This document shows, piece after piece, positions 17,961 through 28,012 of a DNA stretch of 64,000 bases (positions are counted from its first letter, which is position 1; every line of letters begins with the position of its first letter). The stretch is from positions 248,001 through 312,000 of the forward strand of contig NZ_CP134982.1 of the NCBI RefSeq assembly GCF_039363085.1. The letters are read 5' to 3'. This DNA comes from Buchnera aphidicola (Ceratoglyphina bambusae). GTDB lineage: Bacteria; Pseudomonadota; Gammaproteobacteria; Enterobacterales; Enterobacteriaceae. Below the pieces are notes generated by a model. It ran no database searches. It was not told where the DNA came from and saw only the letters and a list, made by a program, of their open reading frames with translations. The translations under genes were made by a program, and so were the position numbers.

Positions 17961-17988
17961 TAAATTTATAAATATATTTATAAATTTA
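17961..17988. repeat. 28-nt perfect palindrome upstream of hinT
   Basis: TAAATTTATAAATA is followed directly by TATTTATAAATTTA, an exact dyad ending 4 nt before the hinT ribosome-binding site GGAGG. It could be a hairpin affecting hinT translation or an operator. It may also be chance in A/T-only DNA. Confidence 0.6.
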
Positions 17989-18001
17989 AAATGGAGGAAA
18001 A

Positions 18002-18346
18002 ATGAACAACAAAAATATTTTTAATAAAATAATTAAAAAAAAAATTCCATCTAAAATTATATATCAAGATAAAAAAATCACTATGTTTGAAGATATAAAC
18101 CCTAAATCCCCAATACACATATTGATTGTTCCCAACCAAAAAATAAAATCAATAAATAAAATAAATAAAAATAATAAAAATATCATCGGATATATGATAT
18201 ATAAATCAGTAAGAATTGCAAAAAAAATGAAATTTGCAGAAGACGGATATAGATTAGTAATTAATTGTAATAAAAATGGAGGACAAATAGTACCTCATCT
18301 ACATATACATATGTTAGCAGGGAAAAAATTAAGAAACTTTTGTTAG
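18002..18346 (+). CDS. hinT: HIT-family purine nucleoside phosphoramidase HinT
   Basis: HinT hydrolyses adenosine phosphoramidates. The histidine triad is HLHIHML at ~102-108, preceded by NKNGGQIVPH. The N-terminus has KIIKKKIPSKIIYQDKKITM (E. coli KIIRREIPSDIVYQDDLVTA). The 114 residues compare with 119 in E. coli; only the C-terminal tail differs. A strong SD (GGAGGAAAA) sets the start. In E. coli it also follows the ptsG region. It converges with asnS. Confidence 0.93.
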   Translation: MNNKNIFNKIIKKKIPSKIIYQDKKITMFEDINPKSPIHILIVPNQKIKSINKINKNNKNIIGYMIYKSVRIAKKMKFAEDGYRLVINCNKNGGQIVPHLHIHMLAGKKLRNFC

Positions 18347-18388
18347 AGATAAATAGTAAAAATTGTTCATGAAAATAATAATATAAAG

Positions 18389-19750
18389 TCAAAAACTAAA
18401 TTTATTCATAGTTCTAGGAAATGGAGAAGCATCTTTAATATTTTCTAATCCAGTTATATAGCATAATAATCTTTCAAACCCTATCCCAAATCCTGAATGA
18501 AGCACTGTTCCATATTTTCTTAAATCTCTATACCACCAATATTTTCTCTTACTTAAACCAAATTCATTAAATTTTTTATCTAATATATGTAATCTTTCTT
18601 CTCTTTGAGACCCACCTATAACTTCACCAATACCTGGTAAAAACACATCCATTGAAGCAACAGTGACATCATCATCATTATTTCTCATATAAAAAGCTTT
18701 TAATTTTTTAGGAAAATTCTTTATTATAACAGGTTTATTAAAATATTTATTTACAATATATTTTTCTTGATCAGAAGAAATATCTTGTCCAAAACAAATG
18801 TTTTTTTTATTTCTATTTAATATTTTTATTGCGTCTTTATATTCTATTTCAATAAAACTTAATTCTAATATATTATCTAAATTATAAAAAATATTTTTGT
18901 TCAAATATTTTTCTAAAAATTCTATATCTAATGCACATTTTTTTATAACATATTTTATAGAATGTCTTAAAATAAATTTAGCAATAGATATTATTTTTTT
19001 TAAATTTAAAAAAGATGCTTCAACTTCTAACATCCAAAATTCAGATAAATGTCTTGTTGTATTAGAATTTTCTGCTCTGAAAATAGGTCCAAAAGTATAT
19101 ACTTTTGATAATGCTGAAGAATAAGTTTCTAAAGTCAATTGGCCTGAAACAGTTAAAAATGCATTCGAAAAACTATTATTTTTTTTACAAATATAGTTAT
19201 CATTTTTTATACAAACATTAAACATAGATCCAGAACCTTCAGTATTTAAACCTGTAATTATTGGAGTAGGAACCCAAAAAAAATCATTTTTAATTAAAAA
19301 GTTATTTAATCCATGAAATAAACTATTTCTAATTCTAGATATTGAATTAAAAAATTTTGTTCTAGGTCTTAAATGTGCAAAGCTTCTTAAATATTCAAAA
19401 GTATGCTTTTTTAATGATATAGGATATGTATCAGGATCTTTTATAATTCCAAAAACTTTTATCTTTTTTAACAATAATTCATATTTTTGATTTCCTTTTT
19501 TAGAAAGTATTAAAATACCATTAACATGAACCGAACAACCACTATTTAATTTAATTATTTCTAAATAATAATTTTTTAAATTTGATTTAGCAATAATTTG
19601 TAAATTATGTATACAAGATCCATCAAAAATATCTATAAAAGATATTCCTATTTTAGAATCTCTTTTACTTTTTATCCATCCAAATATATTTATTATACTA
19701 TTTATTTTTACTTTATTAGAATATATATCTTTTATAGAAAAAACATTCAT
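18389..19750 (-). CDS. asnS: Asparaginyl-tRNA synthetase
   Basis: AsnS charges tRNA-Asn. The N-terminal OB fold has INIFGWIKSKRDSKIGISFI. Class II motif 2 is FRAENSNTTRHLSEFWMLEV, and motif 3 is GFGIGFERLLCYITG. It has 453 residues (E. coli 466) with no gap in the catalytic core. It is transcribed separately from valS (165-nt spacer) and ends close to hinT. Confidence 0.96.
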   Translation of the reverse strand: MNVFSIKDIYSNKVKINSIINIFGWIKSKRDSKIGISFIDIFDGSCIHNLQIIAKSNLKNYYLEIIKLNSGCSVHVNGILILSKKGNQKYELLLKKIKVFGIIKDPDTYPISLKKHTFEYLRSFAHLRPRTKFFNSISRIRNSLFHGLNNFLIKNDFFWVPTPIITGLNTEGSGSMFNVCIKNDNYICKKNNSFSNAFLTVSGQLTLETYSSALSKVYTFGPIFRAENSNTTRHLSEFWMLEVEASFLNLKKIISIAKFILRHSIKYVIKKCALDIEFLEKYLNKNIFYNLDNILELSFIEIEYKDAIKILNRNKKNICFGQDISSDQEKYIVNKYFNKPVIIKNFPKKLKAFYMRNNDDDVTVASMDVFLPGIGEVIGGSQREERLHILDKKFNEFGLSKRKYWWYRDLRKYGTVLHSGFGIGFERLLCYITGLENIKDASPFPRTMNKFSF

Positions 19751-19915
19751 AAAATACCTTTAATATTATTTAAAAATTTAATAGCATTAATATGCTCAAA
19801 AATATATATATTAATATATTTTTTAAATATTAATTTAAAAATTTTATTTTGAAATTTTAAAATAATTTTTTAAAAAAATTTAATTAAAACACAAAAAATA
19901 AAAATTTTAAAAAAG

Positions 19916-22750
19916 TTATATATTTTTTATTTTCTTTATAATATTTTCTTTACTTTTTTTTAAAAAAAATATTTTTTTGTTTTCAAAAATTATTATATTT
20001 TTTGGAGCCCTTTTGATAAAATTTTTATTAAACAATTTATTTTTTAATTTATTTATTTCATAATTTATTTTGTTAATTTTATATATTAGTTCTTTTATAC
20101 ACAAAAAATTTTTATTATCTTTTTTTATAAATAATACAATTTCTATTTCATCTAAAAATTCAATAATAAATTTTTTAAATTTATTTGTTTTATTTACTAT
20201 AATTATATCTTTTAAATTTGCAACATTTTTTAAAAAATTCAAATTTGAAGTATAAATTTTTTTTAAAATTTTATTATTAATTTTTAAAGCTACAGAAATT
20301 TTTTTTGAAAATTTAATTTTAAATTTATTTCTTATATACCTAAATTTTACTAAAAATTTTTGCAGTATATCCATATCTTTTAATTTTTCTGAATTTATAA
20401 ACTTTTTTTTATATTTAGGAAATCTTTGTAATAAAATACTAATTGAGTTTTTTTTTAAAAAAATGTTTATTTTTTGCCATATTGATTCAGTTATAAAAGG
20501 AATTATTGGATGAGATAATATTAATAAATGTTCAAAAATTTTTACTAAATTATACTTATAGAAACATAATTCTTTTTTAGATAAATGTTTAAATAACACT
20601 TTTAAAAATTCTAAATACCAATTACAAAAATCATTCCAAATAAAATTATATAAAATATTAGATGCTTTATCAAATCTAAAATTGTTTATACAAATATTGT
20701 ATTCTTTTATCATAATATTATATTTAGAAAATATCCATTTGTTTACAATACCAATTATTTTGAAAGATTTAATTTTTTCTATTTCTTTCTTAGAAACATT
20801 TAAAAATATAAAAACACCAATGTTCCATATTTTATTACAAAAACTTCTATACCCTTTTAACCTATTCATGTCCCAATTAATATTTTTAGTAGGAGAAGAT
20901 AATGATGCTAAAGTAAATCTAAGAGCATCAGTTCCATAAGAATTTATTCCATTTGGAAAAGATTTTTTTGTTCTATATATAATCTTATGCTTAATATTTT
21001 CCTTAAACATATTACTAGTTCTTTTTTTAAGCAATTTTTGTAAAGTTATTCCATCAATTATATCAATTGGATCTATTACATTACCTTTAGATTTAGACAT
21101 TTTATTACCAATCTCATCTCTAATTAATCCAGTTATGTAAACTTTTTTAAAAGGTATTTGTATAGGAAAATTTTTATTTCCTTCCAACAATTCTGAAGTT
21201 AGCATAATCATTCTAGCTATCCAAAAAAATATAATATCAAAACCACTAACCAAAACATTAGTAGGATGAAACATTTTCAATATATTATTTTTATGAGGCC
21301 ATCCTAAAGATGAAAAAGACCAAATTGCTGATGAAAACCAAGTATCTAAAACATCAGATTCTTTTTTTAAAAAAAAACTTTTTGACAAAAAATATTTTTT
21401 TCTAACTTCATTTTCATTATTTCCAACATAAATTTTATTACTATTATCATACCAAACAGGAATTCTATGCCCCCACCATAATTGTCTAGATATGCACCAA
21501 TCATTTAAATTATTCATCCAAGATGAATATAATTTTTTATATTTATCAGGAATAAAAATAATTTTATCATTTTGCACTAAATTTAATGCTTTTATAGAAA
21601 TTTTTTTTACTTTTAAATACCATTGATTTGTTATTCTAGGTTCTATTATTGATCCAGTTCTATCTCCTATAGGAATTTTTATTTTAATTTTTTCTATTCC
21701 ATTCAATAAATTATTTTTTTTTAAAAAATCTAAAATTTTTTTTCTAGCTTTAATTTTATCTAAATCATGTAAAAATTTTGGCGACAGTTCTTCATATTTA
21801 TGTTTATTTATATAAATTTTTAATTTTTTATATATTTTACCATCTTTAGTAAAAATATTTATTAAAGGTAATTTATTAGATATAGCAATTTTATAATCAT
21901 TAAAATCATGAGCTGGAGTAATTTTTACACAACCAGTTCCTTTATTTATTTTTATATTTATATCTGAAACTATTGGTATAATTCTATTAACTATTGGAAC
22001 TACAACTCTTTTACCTATAAAAAGTTTATATCTAGAATCATTTGGATTTACAGCAATTGCAACATCTCCTAATATAGTTTCAGGTCTAGTAGTAGCTACT
22101 ACTATGTATTTTTTATTATTTAAATTATTTTTGTTAAAAAAATAATATTTTATATGCCACATAAATCCTTTATAAAATTTGTTTTCTATTTCAATATCTG
22201 ATATAACACTTTGACATTTAAAATCCCAATTTACTAAAGTTTTTTTTCTATATATTAGTTTTTTATTAAACAATGATATAAATGCAAATCTAACAGATTT
22301 TGAAATTTTTTTATCTAATGTAAAATAATTTCTACTCCAATCTACAGAACTTCCTAATCTTCTTATTTGAGAACAAATATTATTAGACATTTTTTTTTTC
22401 CATTTCCACATAATATTTAAAAAGTTCTCTTTGGTAATATTATTTTTACTTAAACCCATTTTAGAATTTATATATTTTTCTACTAATATTTGTGTTGCTA
22501 TTCCTGCATGATCTATACCTGGTTGCCATAAAGTATTTTTTCCATTCATTTTGTTATATCTTATTAAAATATCCATAATAGTATGTTGAAAAGCATGCCC
22601 CATATGTAAATTACCAGTTATATTAGGGGGAGGCATTATAATACAAAAATTTTTTTTAAAAACATTTTTTTTATATTTAAAAAACTTATTTTTTTCCCAA
22701 AACTTGTATAACTTTTTTTCTATTTCTTTAGGATTATATATTTTTTTCAT
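19916..22750 (-). CDS. valS: Valyl-tRNA synthetase
   Basis: ValS charges tRNA-Val and edits mis-charged threonine. The class I HIGH motif is HMGH at 49-52 (PPPNITGNLHMGHAFQH). KMSKS is present as GNKMSKSKGNVIDP. The editing domain has TTRPETILGDVAIAVNP. The C-terminal tRNA-binding coiled coil (IKELIYKINKINYEINKLKN) is retained. It has 944 residues (E. coli 951). holC, between pepA and valS in E. coli, is missing, leaving 24 nt to pepA. Confidence 0.97.
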   Translation of the reverse strand: MKKIYNPKEIEKKLYKFWEKNKFFKYKKNVFKKNFCIIMPPPNITGNLHMGHAFQHTIMDILIRYNKMNGKNTLWQPGIDHAGIATQILVEKYINSKMGLSKNNITKENFLNIMWKWKKKMSNNICSQIRRLGSSVDWSRNYFTLDKKISKSVRFAFISLFNKKLIYRKKTLVNWDFKCQSVISDIEIENKFYKGFMWHIKYYFFNKNNLNNKKYIVVATTRPETILGDVAIAVNPNDSRYKLFIGKRVVVPIVNRIIPIVSDINIKINKGTGCVKITPAHDFNDYKIAISNKLPLINIFTKDGKIYKKLKIYINKHKYEELSPKFLHDLDKIKARKKILDFLKKNNLLNGIEKIKIKIPIGDRTGSIIEPRITNQWYLKVKKISIKALNLVQNDKIIFIPDKYKKLYSSWMNNLNDWCISRQLWWGHRIPVWYDNSNKIYVGNNENEVRKKYFLSKSFFLKKESDVLDTWFSSAIWSFSSLGWPHKNNILKMFHPTNVLVSGFDIIFFWIARMIMLTSELLEGNKNFPIQIPFKKVYITGLIRDEIGNKMSKSKGNVIDPIDIIDGITLQKLLKKRTSNMFKENIKHKIIYRTKKSFPNGINSYGTDALRFTLASLSSPTKNINWDMNRLKGYRSFCNKIWNIGVFIFLNVSKKEIEKIKSFKIIGIVNKWIFSKYNIMIKEYNICINNFRFDKASNILYNFIWNDFCNWYLEFLKVLFKHLSKKELCFYKYNLVKIFEHLLILSHPIIPFITESIWQKINIFLKKNSISILLQRFPKYKKKFINSEKLKDMDILQKFLVKFRYIRNKFKIKFSKKISVALKINNKILKKIYTSNLNFLKNVANLKDIIIVNKTNKFKKFIIEFLDEIEIVLFIKKDNKNFLCIKELIYKINKINYEINKLKNKLFNKNFIKRAPKNIIIFENKKIFFLKKSKENIIKKIKNI

Positions 22751-22774
22751 ATATTTATACTTAAATAAAATTTG

Positions 22775-24301
22775 TTAAGAATTATTATATATTGTATCTA
22801 TTAAAGAGTTTTTTAATAAAAATTGTGATAATAAATCTACAGGTCTTCCTGAAGAAACATATCCATGTCTAACTTTTAAAGTAGCAGTACCTGCAATGTC
22901 TAAATGAATCCATGGTATTCTTTTGTCTACAAAACAAGATAAAAAAACCGCAGCAGTAATGGCTCCAGCACTATTTTTACTAAAATTTGACAAATCTGCT
23001 ATATTAGATTTTAAATATTTTTTATATTCTTCAAAAATAGGTAAATTCCATATAATATCCATTACATCTTTACCTGATTCATTAAAATCATAAATTAATT
23101 CATTATTGTTAGAAAATGCACCAGTCGCTAAATTACCTAAAGAAGTAATACAATCTCCTGTTAAAGTAGCAACATCTATAATTATTTTAGGATTAAATTT
23201 TTTGCAATATGATAAAACATCACACAATATTAATCTTCCTTCAGCATCAGTGTCTAATATTTCTACAGTTTTACCTGAAAAAGTTTTAATTACATAACCA
23301 GGTAAAAATGATTTATTACCAATAATATTTTCTGAACAAGCTAAAATAGCTATTATATTTAAATTTAAATTAAGTTTAATTGCGGAAAATATAGCTCCAA
23401 ATACTGATGCAGCTCCAGACATGTCATATTTCATTTCATACATATCTAAAGAATTTTTTAAACAAATACCTCCAGTATCAAATGTAACTCCTTTACCTAT
23501 TAAAACTATAGGTTTTTCATTTTTTTCTTTAGCGCCATTATAATGTATAATTGACATAAAAGATTTATTGTTAGATCCTAATCCTACGTTATAATAAGCA
23601 TTCATACCTAATTTTTTTATATCTTTAGAGTCAAAAATTTCCACATGAACTTTTTTTCTAAATTTATTTTCTAAACTTTTAGCTTTTTTGGCAAAATATT
23701 TTGGAGTACAAATGTTAGGAGGCATATTAGAAATGTCTTTAGAAATTTTAACTCCTAAAGAAATATTTTTTCCATGATAAATAGCCTGACTTCCTATATT
23801 AAATTCATTTTGATTAAAAATTTTTATAAATATATTTTTAACTAATTTATTCTTAACTTTTTTGCTTTTAAATTTATTAAAACAATAATATATTTCTGAT
23901 ATAGTCTTGATTAAAATTCTTATTTTCCAATATAAATCTCTTTCTTTAATATTAAATTTCATTAAATAAAGTAAAACATTTTTTATGTAACAATGTTTTT
24001 GTATTAACAAAAATACTTTTTTAATTATTTTTACATATTTTCTATCACTTAAGAATTTTTTGTTTCCACAACCTACTATTATTATATTTTTATATTTAAA
24101 ACTTTTATCACTATTTATAAATAAAATGTTTCCTATCTTATTAACAAATTTTTCTTCAATAATTTTTTTTTTTAATTTTTTTTTTAATAAAACATCATTT
24201 TCAATTTCATAAGAAGAATTTAAATTATTTTTAAAAAAACCTAAAATTAAACAATCATATAAATTGTCTTCTGAATTATAATTTTCTAAAATAAATTTCA
24301 T
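22775..24301 (-). CDS. pepA: Leucyl aminopeptidase PepA
   Basis: PepA is a two-metal aminopeptidase that removes N-terminal residues and, in E. coli, also binds DNA in cer/Xer recombination. Metal and active-site motifs are GKGVTFDTGGICLK and DTDAEGRLILCDVL. The usual NTDAEGR signature is DTDAEGR here, a change just outside the ligands. The C-terminal half is well conserved and the N-terminal domain strongly divergent. It has 508 residues (E. coli 503). It is cotranscribed with valS and divergent from argI. Confidence 0.94.
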   Translation of the reverse strand: MKFILENYNSEDNLYDCLILGFFKNNLNSSYEIENDVLLKKKLKKKIIEEKFVNKIGNILFINSDKSFKYKNIIIVGCGNKKFLSDRKYVKIIKKVFLLIQKHCYIKNVLLYLMKFNIKERDLYWKIRILIKTISEIYYCFNKFKSKKVKNKLVKNIFIKIFNQNEFNIGSQAIYHGKNISLGVKISKDISNMPPNICTPKYFAKKAKSLENKFRKKVHVEIFDSKDIKKLGMNAYYNVGLGSNNKSFMSIIHYNGAKEKNEKPIVLIGKGVTFDTGGICLKNSLDMYEMKYDMSGAASVFGAIFSAIKLNLNLNIIAILACSENIIGNKSFLPGYVIKTFSGKTVEILDTDAEGRLILCDVLSYCKKFNPKIIIDVATLTGDCITSLGNLATGAFSNNNELIYDFNESGKDVMDIIWNLPIFEEYKKYLKSNIADLSNFSKNSAGAITAAVFLSCFVDKRIPWIHLDIAGTATLKVRHGYVSSGRPVDLLSQFLLKNSLIDTIYNNS

Positions 24302-24481
24302 AAATTTATAAAAAACACATAATTATTTTTTAATAATATAACATTAAAAATAATATAATTTAATAAAAAACTAAAATAATATACTAAAAAAATAAAACTA
24401 CGAAAATAAAACAAAATATTTGTATTTATGTTAATAAAAACTTATAATTAAAATATTATAATTTATTTTTAAAAATACAAT

Positions 24482-25510
24482 ATGGAAAACTCTTTATATA
24501 AAAAAAGTTTATTATCTCTTTCAGACATAAACAAGAATGAAATAAATAATATAATTAAATTAGCTTATAAACTAAAAAAAAAAAAAAAATATAAAAAAGA
24601 AAAACCATTTTTAAAAAAAAAAAAAATAATATTAATATTTGAATTAAATTCAACTAGAACTAGATGTGCGTTTGAAGTAGCTGCATATGATCAAAAAGCT
24701 AATATAACTTATTTAAATGTTAGAGATTCCCATATAGGAGTAAAAGAATCTATAGAAGATACTATAAAAATTTTTAACAATATGTATGATGCTATACAAT
24801 ATAGAGGACCAAAACATGCAACAATAGAAGAAATAAAAAAATATTCTAAAATTCCTGTTTGGAATGGTTTAACTGATAAATTTCATCCTACCCAAATATT
24901 ATCTGATTTACTAACTATAAAAGAAAATTCTAAAAAAAATAAAAAGTTTTCTGAAATAAAAGTTGCATATGTAGGAGATTGTAAAAACAACATAGCAAAT
25001 ACACTTTTAGAAGCATCTTATATTTTAGGCATTAATATAAATATGATATCTAATAAAAAATTTTTACCTAATTATAAAAAAATTAATTCATGTTTAAAAA
25101 AAACCAATAAAAAACATATAAAAATACTTTGTACAGAAAATTTAGATGAAGGATTAGAAAATGTAGATTTTATATATACAGATTCCTGGGTATCTATGAA
25201 TGAAAACAAAAAAAATTGGATAAACAAAATAAAATTATTAAAAAAATATAAAATAAATTCAAAAACATTAAAAATGACAAATAACAAAAAAGTAAAAATT
25301 TTACATTGTTTACCAGCCATACACGATAATAAAACAAAATTATCTAAAAATATTTTTAGAAAATATAATATAAAAAATGGATTAGAAATAACAGATAAAG
25401 TATTTAAATCAAAAAATAGTTTAGTTTTTAAACAATCAGAAAATAAAATGCATATAATAAAAGCATTAATGATTTTAAGTCTTAAAAAAAATATAAAAAT
25501 AAAAATTTAA
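24482..25510 (+). CDS. argI: Ornithine carbamoyltransferase
   Basis: The enzyme makes citrulline from ornithine and carbamoyl phosphate, a step to arginine, an essential amino acid for the aphid host. The carbamoyl phosphate site FELNSTRTRCAFEVAAYDQ, HPTQILSDLLTI and the ornithine loop LHCLPAIHD are intact. It has 342 residues (E. coli 334). No clear SD precedes ATG. I see no ARG box in the 180-nt divergent spacer. ridA follows after 27 nt. pyrB and pyrI, which precede ridA in E. coli, are missing. Confidence 0.95.
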   Translation: MENSLYKKSLLSLSDINKNEINNIIKLAYKLKKKKKYKKEKPFLKKKKIILIFELNSTRTRCAFEVAAYDQKANITYLNVRDSHIGVKESIEDTIKIFNNMYDAIQYRGPKHATIEEIKKYSKIPVWNGLTDKFHPTQILSDLLTIKENSKKNKKFSEIKVAYVGDCKNNIANTLLEASYILGININMISNKKFLPNYKKINSCLKKTNKKHIKILCTENLDEGLENVDFIYTDSWVSMNENKKNWINKIKLLKKYKINSKTLKMTNNKKVKILHCLPAIHDNKTKLSKNIFRKYNIKNGLEITDKVFKSKNSLVFKQSENKMHIIKALMILSLKKNIKIKI

Positions 25511-25537
25511 AAATAACTTTGTAAATAAATAATAATT

Positions 25538-25912
25538 ATGAAAAAATTAAGAAAAATACCAGAAGCAATAGGACCATATAGTATAATATACAAAATAAAA
25601 AATATAACAATGATATCAGGACAAATTCCTATAAACATAAAAAATAACAGTATTCCTAAAAAAATATCTGAACAAACAAAAGTTGTATTAAAAAATATAA
25701 AAAATATAATAAAAGAAAACAACTTAAAAATAAAAAATATTGCAAAAATAACAATTTTTACTACAAACTTAAATGATATAAAAAAAATAAATAAAATATA
25801 TAAAAATTTTTTTAAAAAATATACAAAAAAATTTCCAGCTAGAACATGTGTAGAAGTTTCAAAATTACCTAAAAATGTAAACATAGAAATAGATGCAATA
25901 GTAATAAAATAA
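25538..25912 (+). CDS. ridA: Reactive intermediate deaminase RidA
   Basis: RidA hydrolyses the reactive enamine/imine made from threonine or serine by pyridoxal enzymes, protecting branched-chain amino acid synthesis. It starts IPEAIGPYSIIYKIKN and ends RTCVEVSKLPKNVNIEIDAI (E. coli RSCVEVARLPKDVKIEIEAI), with the substrate-binding Arg. It has 124 residues (E. coli 128). It is probably cotranscribed with argI. Confidence 0.94.
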   Translation: MKKLRKIPEAIGPYSIIYKIKNITMISGQIPINIKNNSIPKKISEQTKVVLKNIKNIIKENNLKIKNIAKITIFTTNLNDIKKINKIYKNFFKKYTKKFPARTCVEVSKLPKNVNIEIDAIVIK

Positions 25913-25914
25913 AA

Positions 25915-25937
25915 TATGCCACATAATTAGTGGCATA
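25915..25937. terminator. Bidirectional terminator, ridA/deaD
   Basis: TATGCCAC pairs with GTGGCATA around a 7-nt loop (ATAATTA). It lies between convergent ridA and deaD. Confidence 0.75.
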
Positions 25938-25950
25938 ATGTTTAAAAAAA

Positions 25951-27693
25951 TTAATTATTTTTTCTTCTATTATTAAATTTATAATTAAAATTATTTCTTT
26001 TAATTTTTTTTTTAATACGATTACTGTTAAATCTATTATTAACACCAGAAATAAATCTTATGTTTATTAATTTGTTAAGAATTCTGGTATTTTTAAAAGT
26101 GTTAACTAAATTTATACTATTAGCAACCTTTTTAGATATTTCTACTATAGAATAAAAATCAAAAAGTTTTATATGTCCGATATCTTTACTATTTATATTT
26201 CCTTCATTTGCTATAGCTCCCACAATATGTCTTACTTCAGCTCTATCTTTTTTTCCAACATTTATTCTATAAGAATTCATATCTAAAAATTTTTTTTTAT
26301 TATTTTTATATAATTTATTATTATATGTAAAATTTTCTTTAAAATTATTGTTTATTTCACGATTTTTTTTTTCAAAATTATCTTGTACTATCAAAGGTCT
26401 ATCTTTTTGAGCCATTTTTAAAAATACTGAAGATAAAACTTCTAAACTAACTTTTTTGCCTATATCTATTTTTTTTAATATTTTTTTATATACATCTAAA
26501 TCTTTACTTTTTAATTCTTCTTTTATCTTTTTACAAAAATTTTTTAACCTGTTTTTTACTAATAATTCTGTTTTAGGAAGATCTATTTTTACTATTTTTG
26601 TTTTTATAATTTTTTCTATATTATATAATAATCTTCTTTCTCTAGGTTCTACAAATAATAAAGCATTTCCAGAACGTCCAGCTCTACCAGTTCTACCAAT
26701 TCTATGTATATAAGATTCCACATCCATAGGAATATCATAATTAATTACTAAACTAATTCTATCTACATCTAATCCTCTAGCAGCAACATCTGTAGCTATT
26801 AAAATATCTAATCTACCATCTTTTAATTTTTCTAAAGTTTTTTCTCTTACAGATTGATTCATATCTCCATTTAATGCAGAACTATTATAACCATGTTTTT
26901 CTAAAGCTTCTGAAACCTCTAAAGTAGCATTTTTTGTTTTAACAAATATTATTGTAGCAGAAAATTTTTCTGTTTCTAAAAATTTTATTAGAGCATCAGT
27001 TTTTTTGCCATATACCATCCAAAATTTTTGTTTAATATTTGGCCTATTTCGTAAATTAGACTCTATTTTTATTTCTTTAGGAAACTTCATAAATCTTCTT
27101 GATATTTTTCTTATAACATTAGGCATAGTAGCAGAAAATAATGCAGTTTGATGTTCTTTAGGAACATTAGACATTATATTTTTTACATCTTCAATAAAAC
27201 CCATTCTTAACATTTCATCCGCTTCATCTAGAACTAAACTTTTTAATTTAGAAAGATTTAATGTTTTTCTTTTAAGATGATCTAATAATCTACCAGGAGT
27301 GCCTACTACAATCTGTGGCCCTAATTTTAACACTTTAAGTTGTAATTCATATCTTTGACCTCCATATAATGCTAAAATATTTATTCCTCTTATATATTTA
27401 GCAAATATAGAAAAAGATTTAGAAACTTGTATTGCTAGCTCTCTAGTTGGTGTTAAAACCAAAATTTGAGGCATTTGTAAATTTAAATTAATATTGTTTA
27501 ATAACGGTAAAGCAAAAGCTGCTGTTTTACCACTACCAGTTTGAGCCATACCTAACACATCCACACCTTTTAATAAAAACGGTATACATAGTTTTTGTAT
27601 TGGAGAAGGCGTTATATATTTTATTTCATTTAATGATTTTATTAAAACATCTTTTAAACCTAAAGAAGAAAATGTAAATTTATTATGAGTCAT
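25951..27693 (-). CDS. deaD: DEAD-box RNA helicase DeaD (CsdA)
   Basis: DeaD unwinds RNA in ribosome assembly and mRNA decay. The helicase motifs are in order: [39 protein letters not shown], and [11 protein letters not shown]. The C-terminal RNA-binding domain has [24 protein letters not shown]-initiated extension to 27747 is possible. I chose ATG at 27693 because [13 protein letters not shown] lines up with E. coli MAEFETTFADLGL. The product has 580 residues (E. coli 629), with a shortened Arg/Gly tail. nlpI, between pnp and deaD in E. coli, is lost. Confidence 0.95.
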   Translation of the reverse strand: MTHNKFTFSSLGLKDVLIKSLNEIKYITPSPIQKLCIPFLLKGVDVLGMAQTGSGKTAAFALPLLNNINLNLQMPQILVLTPTRELAIQVSKSFSIFAKYIRGINILALYGGQRYELQLKVLKLGPQIVVGTPGRLLDHLKRKTLNLSKLKSLVLDEADEMLRMGFIEDVKNIMSNVPKEHQTALFSATMPNVIRKISRRFMKFPKEIKIESNLRNRPNIKQKFWMVYGKKTDALIKFLETEKFSATIIFVKTKNATLEVSEALEKHGYNSSALNGDMNQSVREKTLEKLKDGRLDILIATDVAARGLDVDRISLVINYDIPMDVESYIHRIGRTGRAGRSGNALLFVEPRERRLLYNIEKIIKTKIVKIDLPKTELLVKNRLKNFCKKIKEELKSKDLDVYKKILKKIDIGKKVSLEVLSSVFLKMAQKDRPLIVQDNFEKKNREINNNFKENFTYNNKLYKNNKKKFLDMNSYRINVGKKDRAEVRHIVGAIANEGNINSKDIGHIKLFDFYSIVEISKKVANSINLVNTFKNTRILNKLINIRFISGVNNRFNSNRIKKKIKRNNFNYKFNNRRKNN

Positions 27694-28012
27694 GCAATTG
27701 TATATGCCTCTTAATTTACAAATATCATTTATTTTATTAAGTAACAATTTTAAATTTTAATTTTTATTTGTTTAAAAAGACAATAAATAAAAATATTTAA
27801 ACTAAAATAACAAAATAGCATACATAATTTACATAGGCAAATCTATTTAATAATTTAAAATATTGTTTAAAAAAACGTTTAAATAATAAATAATAATGTC
27901 AAACATAAAATTTGTTATTATTAACATGATATAAAAAAAAATTAAAAAAATATTTTTTTCTAATTGTTCTATACAATTTAATAAAATGTTTAAAAAATAT
28001 TAAAAAGTAAAT
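27694..28012. other. 319-bp spacer between pnp and deaD
   Basis: There is no gene or nlpI remnant that I can recognise. The spacer is A/T-rich, with a weak stem of AATAATAA against TTATTATT around 27890-27925. A deaD promoter is presumably here. Confidence 0.4.

Noticed and set aside
27694..27747. TTG-initiated N-terminal extension of deaD
   Set aside because: The extension has no family match, and an ATG at 27693 aligns with the E. coli start.
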